Below are positions 1 through 9,501 of a stretch of 22,732 nt of DNA, in pieces. The notes beneath the pieces are model-generated. The model was not told the origin of the DNA. It searched no databases and saw only the letters and a program-made list of their open reading frames with translations. The position numbers were made by a program, and so were the translations under genes. The DNA is taken from positions 1-22,732 of the forward strand of contig JNEM01013526.1 of NCBI GenBank assembly GCA_000697335.1, in the 5' to 3' direction. Position 1 is the first letter of the stretch. The number at the start of each line of letters is the position of its first letter. Origin of the DNA: Conidiobolus incongruus B7586 (lineage: Eukaryota > Entomophthoromycota > Entomophthoromycetes > Entomophthorales > Conidiobolaceae).

Positions 1-472
1 TTTTAAAGGAAAATTAATTAATAGTAAACTTTATATTACTTTTTTAAATAAAAGTATTTTTAATATAATTTAAGAAGATTTATTATTTTATATAATAATT
101 ATAAAATATATAAATTTAAAGTTATAAAAAACTTTCTGATTAAAAGTAACTAAAGAAAATTACTATATCTAGTATAGTCTTTAAATTATAACTTATGTGA
201 TTATAATTACTTTAAGCAATTAAAAAACTAGCTTATAAAAAAGAAAAATTTCTATAAAAAAATTTAATTAATTTATAAAATATTAAATTTTAGTTTTTGA
301 TAAAAAAACTATTTTTTAAGTGTTAAATCTTAGCTAAAAATATAGCAAAAAGTTATTAATAGTAAAAGAAACTATTAAATTTATATGATATATTTATTTT
401 TATAGATTATATATTAAAATATCTATTTATTTTTAATCACAAAAAATTCCCATTATTAAAAATACAGAGTAA
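1..472 (+). mobile_element. Mariner copy D, 3' part only (cut by window edge)
   Basis: This is the distal third of a decayed mariner element whose transposase sense strand is +. It aligns by eye with copy C (14880-15363) over its whole length and, in reverse complement, with copy A. It ends in the same GTAA terminus followed by TA at 473-474. Relative to copies A and C it lacks about 13-15 bases near position 62, which shifts the frame. The second catalytic Asp codon has become AAT (about 94-96). The third catalytic position is still GAT (199-201), unlike AAT in copies A, B and C. It is non-functional. The left part lies outside the window. Confidence 0.85.
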
Positions 473-3400
473 TATTTGAATAATTATAAATTTATTGAGA
501 CTAAAGTATATTAGCTTATTAATATATTTCTCATTATATAAAATGTTTTTTATTAGTTTTATTTACTATATTAATATAAAAAAGTTTTTAATTTAAAAAA
601 TTAATAACTTAATATAAAGATCATAATTAATTATCAAATCTATAATAGAAGTTGTATTAAACTAAAAATTATCTTGGTTTATTTAGTTTATCAATAATCA
701 AAATAGATATAATTATATTCAGGAAGTTTGAGTATATATCTATATACCAAACCTTTAAATATTATTTATTGCATTATTTATTAAATTTATTGAAAAGTTA
801 TAATTATTAATTTGATGTTTTTTAAATTTAGTTATCATAGTACTATTATAGCAATAGTTTTTAATATTTATAATAATAACATTATATTCAAATAAACTTC
901 TTAATATACTGCTGATAATAATTAGTTTAAAAATTTATACTTGGTAGTCAATGTTATTTAGGAATCTAAGTTATCAGATAGAAAATATCATACTTCATAT
1001 TTTATATAAATATAAATAAGAAAGTTATAATAAATATAATTGAAATAACTAAGTAAACTCAAAATACCAATATCATTATAGTGTATATAACATTCTCAGT
1101 GGCATTATAGGTTAACAATGAAAATAATGACATAAATTTTTATATAATAATAACGTTATAGTAATTTAAACATGATTTAATATAAATTGTATTTTTGAAG
1201 TTCATAATAACTACCTTTAATTTAATGATATAAATTGATTATCAAAAAGAGAAGTTTGTTAAATATTCTATCCTTTTGTAGTATTATAAAATAACATTCA
1301 AATTTATATAAAATAATAATTATAATATTTTATAAATTAAGATTAAAATACAAATTATTATTAATTAAAAATTACATAAATTCTGATTTATCTAATCAAT
1401 AATTATAATTAATCAAAATATTTAATATTTTAGAAATTTACACGTGAACTTAAATAATTTCACCCAATTAAATTAATTAATTAAATTATAAATAATATTA
1501 TATTGGTATTATTATGATGCATAAAAAATAAGTTATATTAACAAAACAGAGATGTTGCAAATAATTCAAACCAGTTAATATACTGAAATCTATTTATTCA
1601 ATTTGATTGTTTTAAAGTTCTTATGCAGTATCAAATCAATGAAATGGGTTAACGATAGTCGAAAGTAACAGGAAATCTGATAGTCTCCTTTTAAAAACAT
1701 TTTGTACAATTTCAAACTTGAACTGATTTTAAACTTGGTAATTCTTTAATATTTTACATTGATTATCACCTTTAGCTGTAACTCTAAACTAACATTCCAA
1801 ATGATCTCTTTAAGGGTTTATTAGTAGCTTTCAGAGTTGCAAATTCATATGAAAATAAAATGATTTTAAATTAATCATTTTTAATCTTGAAACTGGAATT
1901 GTTGAGTTAATTGAGATTGATAATGATATCTTTAGATACATCATGGTATGCATATTGGCATATATTATTGATATTTGGTTTAATAAATTACTCAAAAAAG
2001 GACAGCATTATGGATATTTTGATATCGTATCCAGAATAATTAAATGATATTCAATGATTATATCTATATTGATCGCTTATCATGAACATTAATTGTTTCT
2101 AGGACTACTCATTCACTGCACTTGTATAATACAGGTAAATTATGATCTGATATGTTTTAACAGTTCAATACAAGTTACGAGTATTAAAATCTTAAAATCA
2201 TATCCATTATTCGATCTGAATCTGGACATATCCAATATTTACCATTTATTTGAAAAATTTTTCAACCAAAATCCTCTTTCAATAAATCATCTATGAAAAT
2301 TGTTAGAATGATTTCAAATTGTATCATTTTTTACTCGAATTCAAATAAATTGAAAAATATACATGTAGGTGTTATATTTTATATTTTGGGTTTCAATATA
2401 CTTTAGTTTTTACTATTTTAAATAATTTTTTTTGGATAATATAGATTAATTAAGCTTAATATATAGGAAGTATATATGTTTGAATTAAATTATTAAATAT
2501 AATATATTTATTTTGATCAATATAAAGTTATTGAAATGTTATCAAGTATCTATCAATATCTTTAACATAAAAGGTTTGATGTGAGGCAATTGCCAAGATA
2601 GGGATTTGCACCTCATATTCAGATAAATAATGTTGAGAACCTGAATAGTTTATCACATTTATCATTAAAGAATATCATTACACTCGATATATCTAAAGTA
2701 ACTACATAAAAGAAATAACATAATAAGATCTTCGTTTCAAATCGTAGTCTAATTACATTCTGCTATCTATTTCATATTAGGACTTTAACAATTATGTTGC
2801 TCTTAAATGTTCAAAAAAGATAACTCCTTTTAGTTTCAGCACCTACAACTTTTTTCAAATTTCAAACAATTTTGTTAAAAATTTCTATAATCCTTCAGAC
2901 TTTAAAAACAATTAATTTCAAAGTAAAACTAGTGCACCATCATACATCCTTCAATTCTAAAAATACAATTTTTAAAAAATTTAAACTTTTTTTATTTACC
3001 ATATTTTACCCTATATTGAATAGATACTAGCTTAGTAGTTAGTAAAAGTTTTTTTTTGCATTTAATAGAATGGTGATTGATTAAATAATTCTATGATTTG
3101 TAAACTAATTCTAATACTAAAAGAGTTATTTATTAATTTGAGGTTGATACTTATTATAAGACTTTGGAATATTTCTTTATATTGATAGTTTACGTACTTG
3201 AATGCGCTAATTATATTGGTCCAAATTCAATTCTCAATTCATAAAATCAATTAAATTTGAGGTTACTTAGTAGTTTCAGCCTTACCATTTTGGTATCGGA
3301 AATGAAAATCTAATTTGAAAAGATTGGATTAAAACAAGAATAAAATTATTTTTAATATATTCAATGAGCATCTAATTAGTTTTTGTACATTTACCAAATG

Positions 3401-3778
3401 CTCAAAAATTCCTTTAAAAAGGGCTGAGGGTAGGCTGAGTAGAGACTATATTAATTCAGTTTCATCAGATTGTGATATTTGGTACAAAAATTATTAGATT
3501 GAGTAAATATTAATTTTAGTCCTTTGGGATCAATTACTTGGTATTTTATTGAGTTATACTCGCCTTTCCTTCATTACTGTAGTTTGACGCAACCTTCCTT
3601 CATTAATAAGTATCACTTGAAGTTGTATTCTGGATTAATACTCTTTAGTGATTTGAATTTTCGTCTCTTCGCCTTCTAACGTTTATCTTTTGCTAATTAA
3701 TCCTGTATCTTTAATATTCTAAATTCACTTAATCAACATTACTATCCTTACACTATACCTTTGACTATATTTTAAGCC
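473..3778. other. AT-rich intergenic region upstream of the PX-PB1 gene
   Basis: This 3.3-kb stretch is very AT-rich and has no convincing open gene. A short near-palindrome lies around 728-753 (GTTTGAG...CCAAAC with alternating TA between the arms). Base composition becomes less extreme from about 1500 and again from about 3030. The last 250 bases before the ATG at 3779 are pyrimidine-rich on the + strand (for example around 3560-3760), as expected of a leader or promoter. No canonical TATAAA lies within 100 bases of that ATG. I saw no tRNA or other RNA gene. Confidence 0.6.
1500..2330 (+). pseudogene. Possible remnant of a decayed protein gene, family unknown
   Basis: Codon-like composition is higher here than in the neighbouring spacer. 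Short protein-like stretches appear on the + strand in changing frames, for example a leucine-rich stretch around 1710-1850, a segment around 1900-2040, and an open stretch ending at 2296 that contains residues such as LDISNIYHLFEKF. No start, continuous frame or clean intron set joins them. The leucine spacing vaguely suggests an LRR or F-box-type gene, but I recognise no family. This is only a candidate relic. Confidence 0.2.
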
Positions 3779-4978
3779 ATGTTAACTATTAAATATGAAT
3801 TACCTCAACCTTCACCTGTCTTTAAGCTCCCTAACCCTTTCAAGCAACCACTTCTAAAACTTGCTCCCACCACTTACAAAGTTTGCGTTACTGGTTTCGA
3901 AAGAAAGGCTGATCATCATGTATGGTTCTCAATCATAGTTACCAATACAGAGCCCAAATCCATCGATTCCTATATTATTTACAGAACTTACGACCAATTT
4001 TACCAATGGAATCAATCGTTAAAGAAGCAGCATCATCCTTCTGATAAAGTTCCTAATTTACGCAAATCCAAATCTATGTTTGGTTTAACTCATCTATCTC
4101 CAAATGAAAAATTCAATGAGCTTGAAGGATATCTCGCTCAAGTACAAAAAGGTGATTCTTCTATGTTAAGCGAGTCTTGCAGCCGAATGTTCTTTGGTCC
4201 CACTCAACTTGACAAGGACCTCTCAGATATCGCTCTTCACCCGCCCACTTTAAATCCCGATCATAACGTCACTTTACCTAAATCTCTCCATCAACCAAAT
4301 GGTGTCGGCCTCGAGAGAAGTAAATCTACTAAATCTACCAAACCTAATATCTCGAAAAATTCTGTAGGTCTGAGCAGGAGTAAGTCTAATGCTATTGGCA
4401 CTATGAGAAGAGCAATCTCTATTGATTCTTCATCTAAAGATGCGGATTCAGAGACAAGTGAAGATTTGACAGCACCATGGAATCGTGTTAGAGAGAATGT
4501 AGGGGAATATGACTCCTTGCCCAAGATGGTCATCGCACCCTGGAATATCAAAAACATGGACCTCAAAGACCAGGAAATGCTTGAAGAACTGAAACCCATT
4601 CAATTCAAACGTGGCTCGATGATTTTGTTCGGAGATCGCGCTAAAAGAATTCGCGATTTTGAAAAGTGCATGGGTAATTCCGTTCCTGCCGATATGGTAA
4701 AACTTAAGGTCACTTTGAACAAAGATTATACTGTAGTTCTTAAAGTTGCAAGGAGTATTCATTATAACGAATTGATGCTTAAAATCCGTGCCAAGTTTTT
4801 AAGAAATTCTTACGCTTGCTCAACTGAATTGACAAACAAAGCTCTTGCCTTCAAGCTCGATAATCAGAAAGTTTATCAATTGAATAGTGATGACGAGCTT
4901 TTAAGAGTAATGGCCAATCAAGTTGAATGTTTACATCTTGCTCTTGTAGATGTGAATAAGAAATACGTAGTACGTTGA
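3779..4978 (+). CDS. PX and PB1 domain protein, Bem1/Scd2-like C-terminal architecture
   Basis: This is an intact 399-aa intronless gene. A PX domain lies at about residues 32-150. It carries the R-motif region YRTYDQFYQW, the P-loop region VPNLRKS and a closing MFFGPTQLDKDL that resembles the NFFEPRPGDL end of Bem1 PX domains. A Ser/Lys/Asp-rich linker (about 155-300) with repeated RSKS motifs follows; it looks disordered and phosphorylatable. A PB1 domain fills about residues 305-393, with a basic KLKVTL first strand and the late motif LNSDDELLRVM. PX domains bind phosphoinositides. PB1 domains pair with other PB1 domains; in Bem1 the partner is the Cdc42 exchange factor Cdc24. A role in polarity at the membrane is therefore inferred. 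The acidic OPCA motif is weak, which suits a basic (type II) PB1. Bem1 itself carries two N-terminal SH3 domains; none is encoded here or visible upstream. The ATG at 3779 is the first in the frame. The stop is TGA. Confidence 0.85.
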   Translation: MLTIKYELPQPSPVFKLPNPFKQPLLKLAPTTYKVCVTGFERKADHHVWFSIIVTNTEPKSIDSYIIYRTYDQFYQWNQSLKKQHHPSDKVPNLRKSKSMFGLTHLSPNEKFNELEGYLAQVQKGDSSMLSESCSRMFFGPTQLDKDLSDIALHPPTLNPDHNVTLPKSLHQPNGVGLERSKSTKSTKPNISKNSVGLSRSKSNAIGTMRRAISIDSSSKDADSETSEDLTAPWNRVRENVGEYDSLPKMVIAPWNIKNMDLKDQEMLEELKPIQFKRGSMILFGDRAKRIRDFEKCMGNSVPADMVKLKVTLNKDYTVVLKVARSIHYNELMLKIRAKFLRNSYACSTELTNKALAFKLDNQKVYQLNSDDELLRVMANQVECLHLALVDVNKKYVVR

Positions 4979-5603
4979 GTAATATCAATGGATGAAAGCT
5001 TCCTATTCAACTTCAACCCTTCCAAAGTTTTAAAAATTGTAATATGTATAATAATTGTAATTTAGTTGTAATTCAATATCTTGATGGTGATATAGTCTAA
5101 AATAACATTCCTGATTTTAATTATAAATACTGAAAATAAAATTAAATTATAATATTGAATTATTACTGAATTACATTAAAATTATTGGGTATAAATATAA
5201 TCCATAATATTTCAATATATATATTTATTACAATTATTTTTTGAATTTAATTTTCAATAGATCAATACACTCAATACACTTAATATTATCATATAACCTA
5301 TTCAAAATTTTTAAAAATTTTTCAATGTTTTTATTGAAATATTTATTATAATAGGTAATTTTTGAACCAAGAAAATATTATGTATTTCAATAAAAAAATC
5401 AAAAACATTTTTTAATATAGTTTTATAATTATATATAAATATTTAAAAAAAGTAAAATTCAAATTATTTGGATAATCAACTTTTTAATAAATAGGTAATA
5501 AATCAAACTATTAATATCTTTAATACAATTATTTACTACTAATCATTATAATAAAAAGATTTTAATAAATTATGTAATAAGACTTAATTCAATTCAATTA
5601 ATA
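4979..5603. other. AT-rich spacer between PX-PB1 gene and mariner copy A
   Basis: This is presumably the 3' untranslated region of the PX-PB1 gene followed by spacer. An AATAAA lies at 5135-5140, but in DNA this AT-rich it carries little weight as a polyadenylation signal. No open gene is visible. One imperfect inverted repeat is listed separately. Confidence 0.6.
5312..5412. repeat. Imperfect inverted repeat
   Basis: The arm at about 5312-5340 and the arm at about 5384-5412 are inverted relative to each other. They match at roughly 23 of 29 positions by hand, with a perfect 13-base core (TTTTTATTGAAAT). About 43 bases of loop separate them. In DNA this AT-rich some pairing is expected by chance, so it may mean nothing. 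Confidence 0.3.
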
Positions 5604-5633
5604 TTACTTTGTAATTTAAATAATGGGAATTTT
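5604..5633 (+). repeat. Terminal inverted repeat of mariner copy A, transposase 3' side
   Basis: It begins TTACTTTG and runs through AATGGGAA. It pairs with the inverted repeat at 6894-6923. The same terminal sequence, in decayed form, ends copies B, C and D. Confidence 0.8.
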
Positions 5634-5697
5634 TCGCAATTGAAAAAAAATAAACATTTTAATATATACAAAGTAAAAATAAATATATAATATAAAA

Positions 5698-6732
5698 TTA
5701 ATAATTTCCTTTATTTCTAATAACTTTTTGCCATACTTTTGGCAAAGATCTAACACCTAAAAAACAGTTCTTTTTATTAAGGACTGAAATTTGATGTTTC
5801 ACAAACCAATTAAATTTTCCTGCAGAAATTTTCTTTCCTGCAAGCTGGTTTTTTAATTGCCCAAAACAATTATAATTACATGGGTTATAATCTGGGGAAT
5901 ATACTGGATGTGGTAGTTCTTTCCAGTTATTTTTAATTAGAAAGTTTTTTACAACTTTAGATTTATGTATTTTGCAATTATCATGCAAAATAATAGGTCT
6001 TCTCAAATTATATTGAGAATACCAATTAGAAATAGTTTTATTTAAAAAAGAAATATAAAGTTTACTATTAATGGATTTTCCTTTAGGAACTAAATAAGAA
6101 TAGCATATGCCATTATAATCTATTGCTACAATTAACATTTGCTTATCAATAAAGTGTTTATTTAAAGGAATTTGTGGAGGGGGTTGATTTGGTTTAATCC
6201 AACACCTTGATTTATGTTTTGGCAAAGGATTATACAAAGGAATCTAAGATTCATCAATTGTAATAATTTGCTGTAAAAGCCTTGGTTTCTGGTTATACCT
6301 TAGTAAGTTTTGTTTAGCAATAGCTACTCTAGCTTTTTTTTAAGCTTTAGTTAAATTATAAGGTACCCATTTTATATTTTTATTAATTAATTTTAATTTA
6401 AACTTTAATATATATAAAATACTTGTGTGACTAATATTAAAGTGTTTTGATAATTCTCTAGCTGAAATAAAAGGGTGCTTTTTAATATAATCTTTTACTT
6501 TATTAATAATTAGAAGAGTGATAGTTGAAATTGGTCTTCTAGATTTTAGCAAGTTTTAGGTAGTTTCTCTCCTAGCTTTAAAGTAATTTACCTAGCAATA
6601 AATTGTTGATTTAGATAATGCTTCATTACCAAAAGCTGTTTGTAAATTTTGAATGATTTTAGAGGGTTTGTGGTTAAGTTTTACTGATACTAAAATAAAA
6701 GACTTTTGATGGTTACTATTTGGTTTAAGCAT
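5698..6732 (-). pseudogene. Mariner (DD34D) transposase, interrupted by four stops
   Basis: Reading from the ATG at 6732 there is one unshifted frame of 345 codons, the usual length of mariner transposases, which cut and paste the element at TA sites. Visible landmarks are an N-terminal bipartite helix-turn-helix region (about residues 30-125, second HTH ISARELSKHFNIS), the mariner linker motif WVPYNLT (about 121-127), DES at 160-162, and a DDE core with D205 (AIDYNG), D251 (LHDN) and the motif YSPDYNPCNY. The third acidic position, exactly 34 residues after D251, is N286 instead of Asp. Four in-frame stops lie at codons 47 (TAG), 59 (TAA), 131 (TAA) and 163 (TAG). Each is one C-to-T or G-to-A change from Trp or Gln; codon 131 sits where mariners have the Gln after the WVPH-LT motif, and codon 163 is the Trp of DESW. 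It is inactive. Confidence 0.9.
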
Positions 6733-6786
6733 GATTAAATTAAACAACTAATTTTAAAAAATTCATTTTTTAATCAAAAAAATTAT

Positions 6787-6808
6787 TATATATATATATA
6801 TATATATA
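6787..6808. repeat. (TA)11 microsatellite inside mariner copy A
   Basis: This is an uninterrupted TA tract in the 5' untranslated part of the element. Degenerate TA-rich tracts occupy the equivalent place in copies B (about 9371-9386) and C (about 14160-14190), so it is an element feature that varies in length between copies. Confidence 0.9.
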
Positions 6809-6893
6809 ATTCAAAACTATTTATTTTCCTATTTGTTTTGTATATATTTGCTTATTTGAAACTAATAATATGTTTGAAAAATTGGAAATTAAA

Positions 6894-6923
6894 AAATTTC
6901 CCATTTCTTCAATTCCATGGTAA
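6894..6923 (-). repeat. Terminal inverted repeat of mariner copy A, transposase 5' side
   Basis: Read on the minus strand it begins TTACCATGG and runs through AATGGGAA. It matches the repeat at 5604-5633 with a handful of mismatches. TA at 6924-6925 follows as the target duplication. Confidence 0.8.
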
Positions 6924-7005
6924 TATATAATATTCATTATACAAAAATATCAATAATAATTATAGGAATATTATAATAAATTTTTCAAACTTCACAATAA
7001 TTTTC

Positions 7006-7029
7006 ATATATATATATATATATATATAT
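7006..7029. repeat. (AT)12 microsatellite
   Basis: This is an uninterrupted AT tract of 24 bases, about 80 bases outside the right end of mariner copy A and at the edge of the GC-richer island that follows. Confidence 0.9.
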
Positions 7030-7034
7030 TTGTC

Positions 7035-8172
7035 AAATTTAAGTTTAAGTTTACTCCCTTGGACTGCCATTTGAGAATTGTATTGTGGTAACATAAAATA
7101 TCAAGTTTCAACTTCTCGATTTTAGACAGCCAATGAAGGATCTAGAGCCCAATTTGGTACTCATTTTTTCTGCCCTTAAATTGGGTTGGTTTGGAGTATT
7201 TCTTTTAAAGTCCAATCAAGTAAAAATCAATATCGCTGTTGACACACATTTGACTGAATTGGCAGCTTGGAAAATATCATAAAATTCCATTAGTAAAAGC
7301 ATGTAGATTGAGGGATATATTGGGGGTTTGTGTTTAATCTCAGCACAAATTTGTTTGAGTGAAACCCCATTGGTGGGATGTGAATGGTATTTAAGTTCGA
7401 GCTATTGAGACAAATGAAAGGTATGAATTTGGTATTATAGTCGAGGGTAGAGGGGGAGCGAAAATAAGCGAGTCTAAGTATTTGATAAGGATGGAAACAA
7501 GTGGTACTGCTCCTACAGTCTTTAAGTGGTTTTCCATTAGAATATAATAATTGAACATTAAAAATATAAGGTTAAGAGCAAGAGATACCATTATGTGGAC
7601 CTGGTCACCAGATTTAGCATCTGCATATACTTTAAGAGTATAGAGTAGTAGAAGAAGTAAAAATAAATGCTGATAAAGGTCCAAGAGCAATAGGTTGATA
7701 AAAGGCTCATTGGGGACATGATAAAATAAATCAGATAAAATTGTAATTTACAAACAATCGCTTAATTGTTAATATAATAAAAATTGGCCAATTCTTGTAT
7801 CAAAATTCCATCCTTAAGAGAGATAAAGCCCCCTAAGTTTTCCATTAAGTCTTAAGAAGTCAAGCAAACTTCAAGTTATAGTAGTGGGCAGTTTCAATTA
7901 TAATAATTTATAAGATTTAATATGATACAGTACAAAAATACTATTAGCCTATCACATGTTGCTAAGTATTCAGTAATATTATTTTCTGATGCAAATTTAT
8001 TTAATATGACAAGTAAATTTTCTGTATTAGTGTCTAAAAAAGGACTATTTAGATTCATTAACAGTTTAGGGAGTAGCACTTTAATTTCATCTTTTAAAAA
8101 TATATTCTCATATTCATATGTGATTTCCAGTAAAGTTTTAAAACACAATTGAATTTCATTTTGAATTTTAGA
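7035..8172 (-). pseudogene. Unrecognised, probably broken minus-strand gene cut off by mariner B
   Basis: This island is less AT-rich than its surroundings and gives protein-like stretches on the minus strand in several frames. At about 8170-7894 there is an amphipathic, leucine-rich helical stretch (motifs KVLLPKLLMNLN, ENLLVILNKFASENN, ATCDRLIVFL) reminiscent of HEAT/ARM repeats. At about 7840-7760 lies ENLGGFISLKDGILIQEL. At 7723-7391 a stretch contains VPNEPFINLLLLDLYQ and YADAKSGDQVHIMV and ends in TAA. Around 7370-7100 there is a further stretch with KPPIYPSIYMLLLMEF. I could not connect them with clean GT-AG introns. The upstream end stops within about 15 bases of mariner copy B, so the 5' part is either missing or displaced beyond 9501. 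Function is unknown. It could be an intact multi-exon gene that I failed to splice, but a relic seems likelier. Confidence 0.4.
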
Positions 8173-8185
8173 TCAAAGACATATA

Positions 8186-9501
8186 TTAATGTAGAAATTA
8201 AGTAATGGTATAATTATAAGATTGCAATTAAACAAATAAATTAATAAATAATATATAAAATTAATGAATAATATGAAATTAATAGCCTCTTTTATTATTA
8301 ATAACTCTTTTCTATACTTTTAGTAAGCTTCTAATACTTATAAAATAATTCTTTTTATTAAAGACTGAAATTTGATGTTTTATAAACTAATTTAATTTGT
8401 TTATAGGAATTTTTTTTCTTGTAAGCTGTTTTTATAATTGTTTAAAACAATTATAATTATATAGGTTATAATCAAGTAAATATATCAGATATAGTAACTC
8501 TTTTTAATTTTTTTATATAAAAAATCTTTTATAAATTTAATCTTATGTATTTTATAATTATCATATAAAATAATAAGTGTCTTTAATTTATATTAAGAAT
8601 ATTATATAAAAATTATTTTATTTAAAAAAATAATATATAATTTATTATTAATTAATTTTCCTTAAGGTATTAAATAAAAAAACTATATACTATTATAATT
8701 TATTTTAACAATTAACATTTACTTATATTTAAAGTATTTATTTATTAGAATTCATAGAAAAGATTAATTTAATTTAACATTTTGTTTTATTTTTAAATAA
8801 AGGGTTATATAAAAAAATTTAAAATTTATTAATTATAAATATTTGTTGTAAAAACTTTAGTTTTTAATTGTATCTTAAAAAAATTTAATTTAACTATAAT
8901 TATTTTATTTTTCTTTTAAACTTTTATCAAATTATAAAATATTTATTTTATATTTTTATTAATTAATTTAAGTTTAAACTTAAGTAAATATAATATGTTT
9001 GTATAATTAATATTAAATTACTTTAATAATTTTCTAACAAAAATAAAAGAGTATTTCTTAATATATTTTTTTACTTTATTAATAAATAAAAAAATAATTA
9101 TAGAAATTAATCTTTTAAATTTTTATAAATTTTAAATAATATCACTTTTAACTTTAAAATTACAAATTTAGTAATATATAATAGTTTTAAATAAAACATT
9201 ATTTTTATAAACTATTTATAAGTTTTAAATAATTTTAAAGGTTTTATAGTTAAGTTTTAAAAATTCAAAAATAAAAACCTTTTGATAATTATAATTTAAT
9301 TTAAGTATAATTAAATTTAAATGTAAATTTTAAAATCAAAATATTTTAATAAGAAAAATAATTAAAATTGAATATATATATATATAGTTTGAAAATATTA
9401 ATTTTCCTATATATTATATAAATATATAATTTTTCAAAATATATAATATGTTTAAAAAATCAGAAATTAAAAAATTTCCCATTTTTTAATTTCTATACTA
9501 A
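8186..9501 (-). mobile_element. Mariner element copy B, full length but heavily decayed (1316 bp)
   Basis: It aligns end to end with copy A in the same orientation. The left terminus is TTAATGTAGAAATTAAG after TA at 8184-8185, and the right terminus is ACTAA before TA at 9502-9503. Recognisable transposase segments include the equivalent of the DYNP motif near 8463-8475, where the third catalytic codon reads AAT as in copy A. Most differences from copy A are C-to-T or G-to-A, leaving the sequence almost pure A and T with many stops. It lies against the upstream end of the minus-strand island at 7035-8172. Confidence 0.88.

Larger units (their letters stand above)
5604..6923 (-). mobile_element. 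Mariner element copy A, near full length (1320 bp)
   Basis: The element is bounded by TA at 5602-5603 and 6924-6925. It starts TTACTTTGTAATTTAAATAA and, read from the other end, TTACCATGGAATTGAAGAAA, and both ends then run into ATGGGAA, giving terminal inverted repeats of about 30 bases. The ends are confirmed by copy C, whose target site can be reconstructed exactly. It contains one transposase frame (5698-6732, minus strand) and, on the right, a (TA)11 tract in the 5' untranslated part. This is the least decayed of the four copies in the window. It is not autonomous, because the transposase is interrupted and a catalytic Asp is lost. Confidence 0.92.

Noticed and set aside
2093-2296. 67-codon open stretch on the + strand
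   Set aside because: It starts at TTG rather than ATG and has no domain or intron context; kept only as part of a faint decayed trace.
2580-2640. tRNA-like segment with GC content above background
   Set aside because: I could not form a T arm with the GGTTC-type loop or an acceptor stem.
4291-4762. Two open stretches of about 100 codons on the minus strand (4291-4599 and 4448-4762)
   Set aside because: They lie antisense to the PX-PB1 gene, show no domain and are by-products of its codon usage.
5698-6732. Alternative genetic code in which TAA and TAG are sense codons, explaining the open transposase frame
   Set aside because: The intact host genes use CAA and TGG normally and end in TAG and TAA as well as TGA, and two of the transposase stops replace Trp and two replace Gln, which no single reassignment explains.
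7922-8152. 76-codon open stretch on the + strand
   Set aside because: It is antisense to the leucine-rich stretch of the minus-strand island, which reads more like protein.
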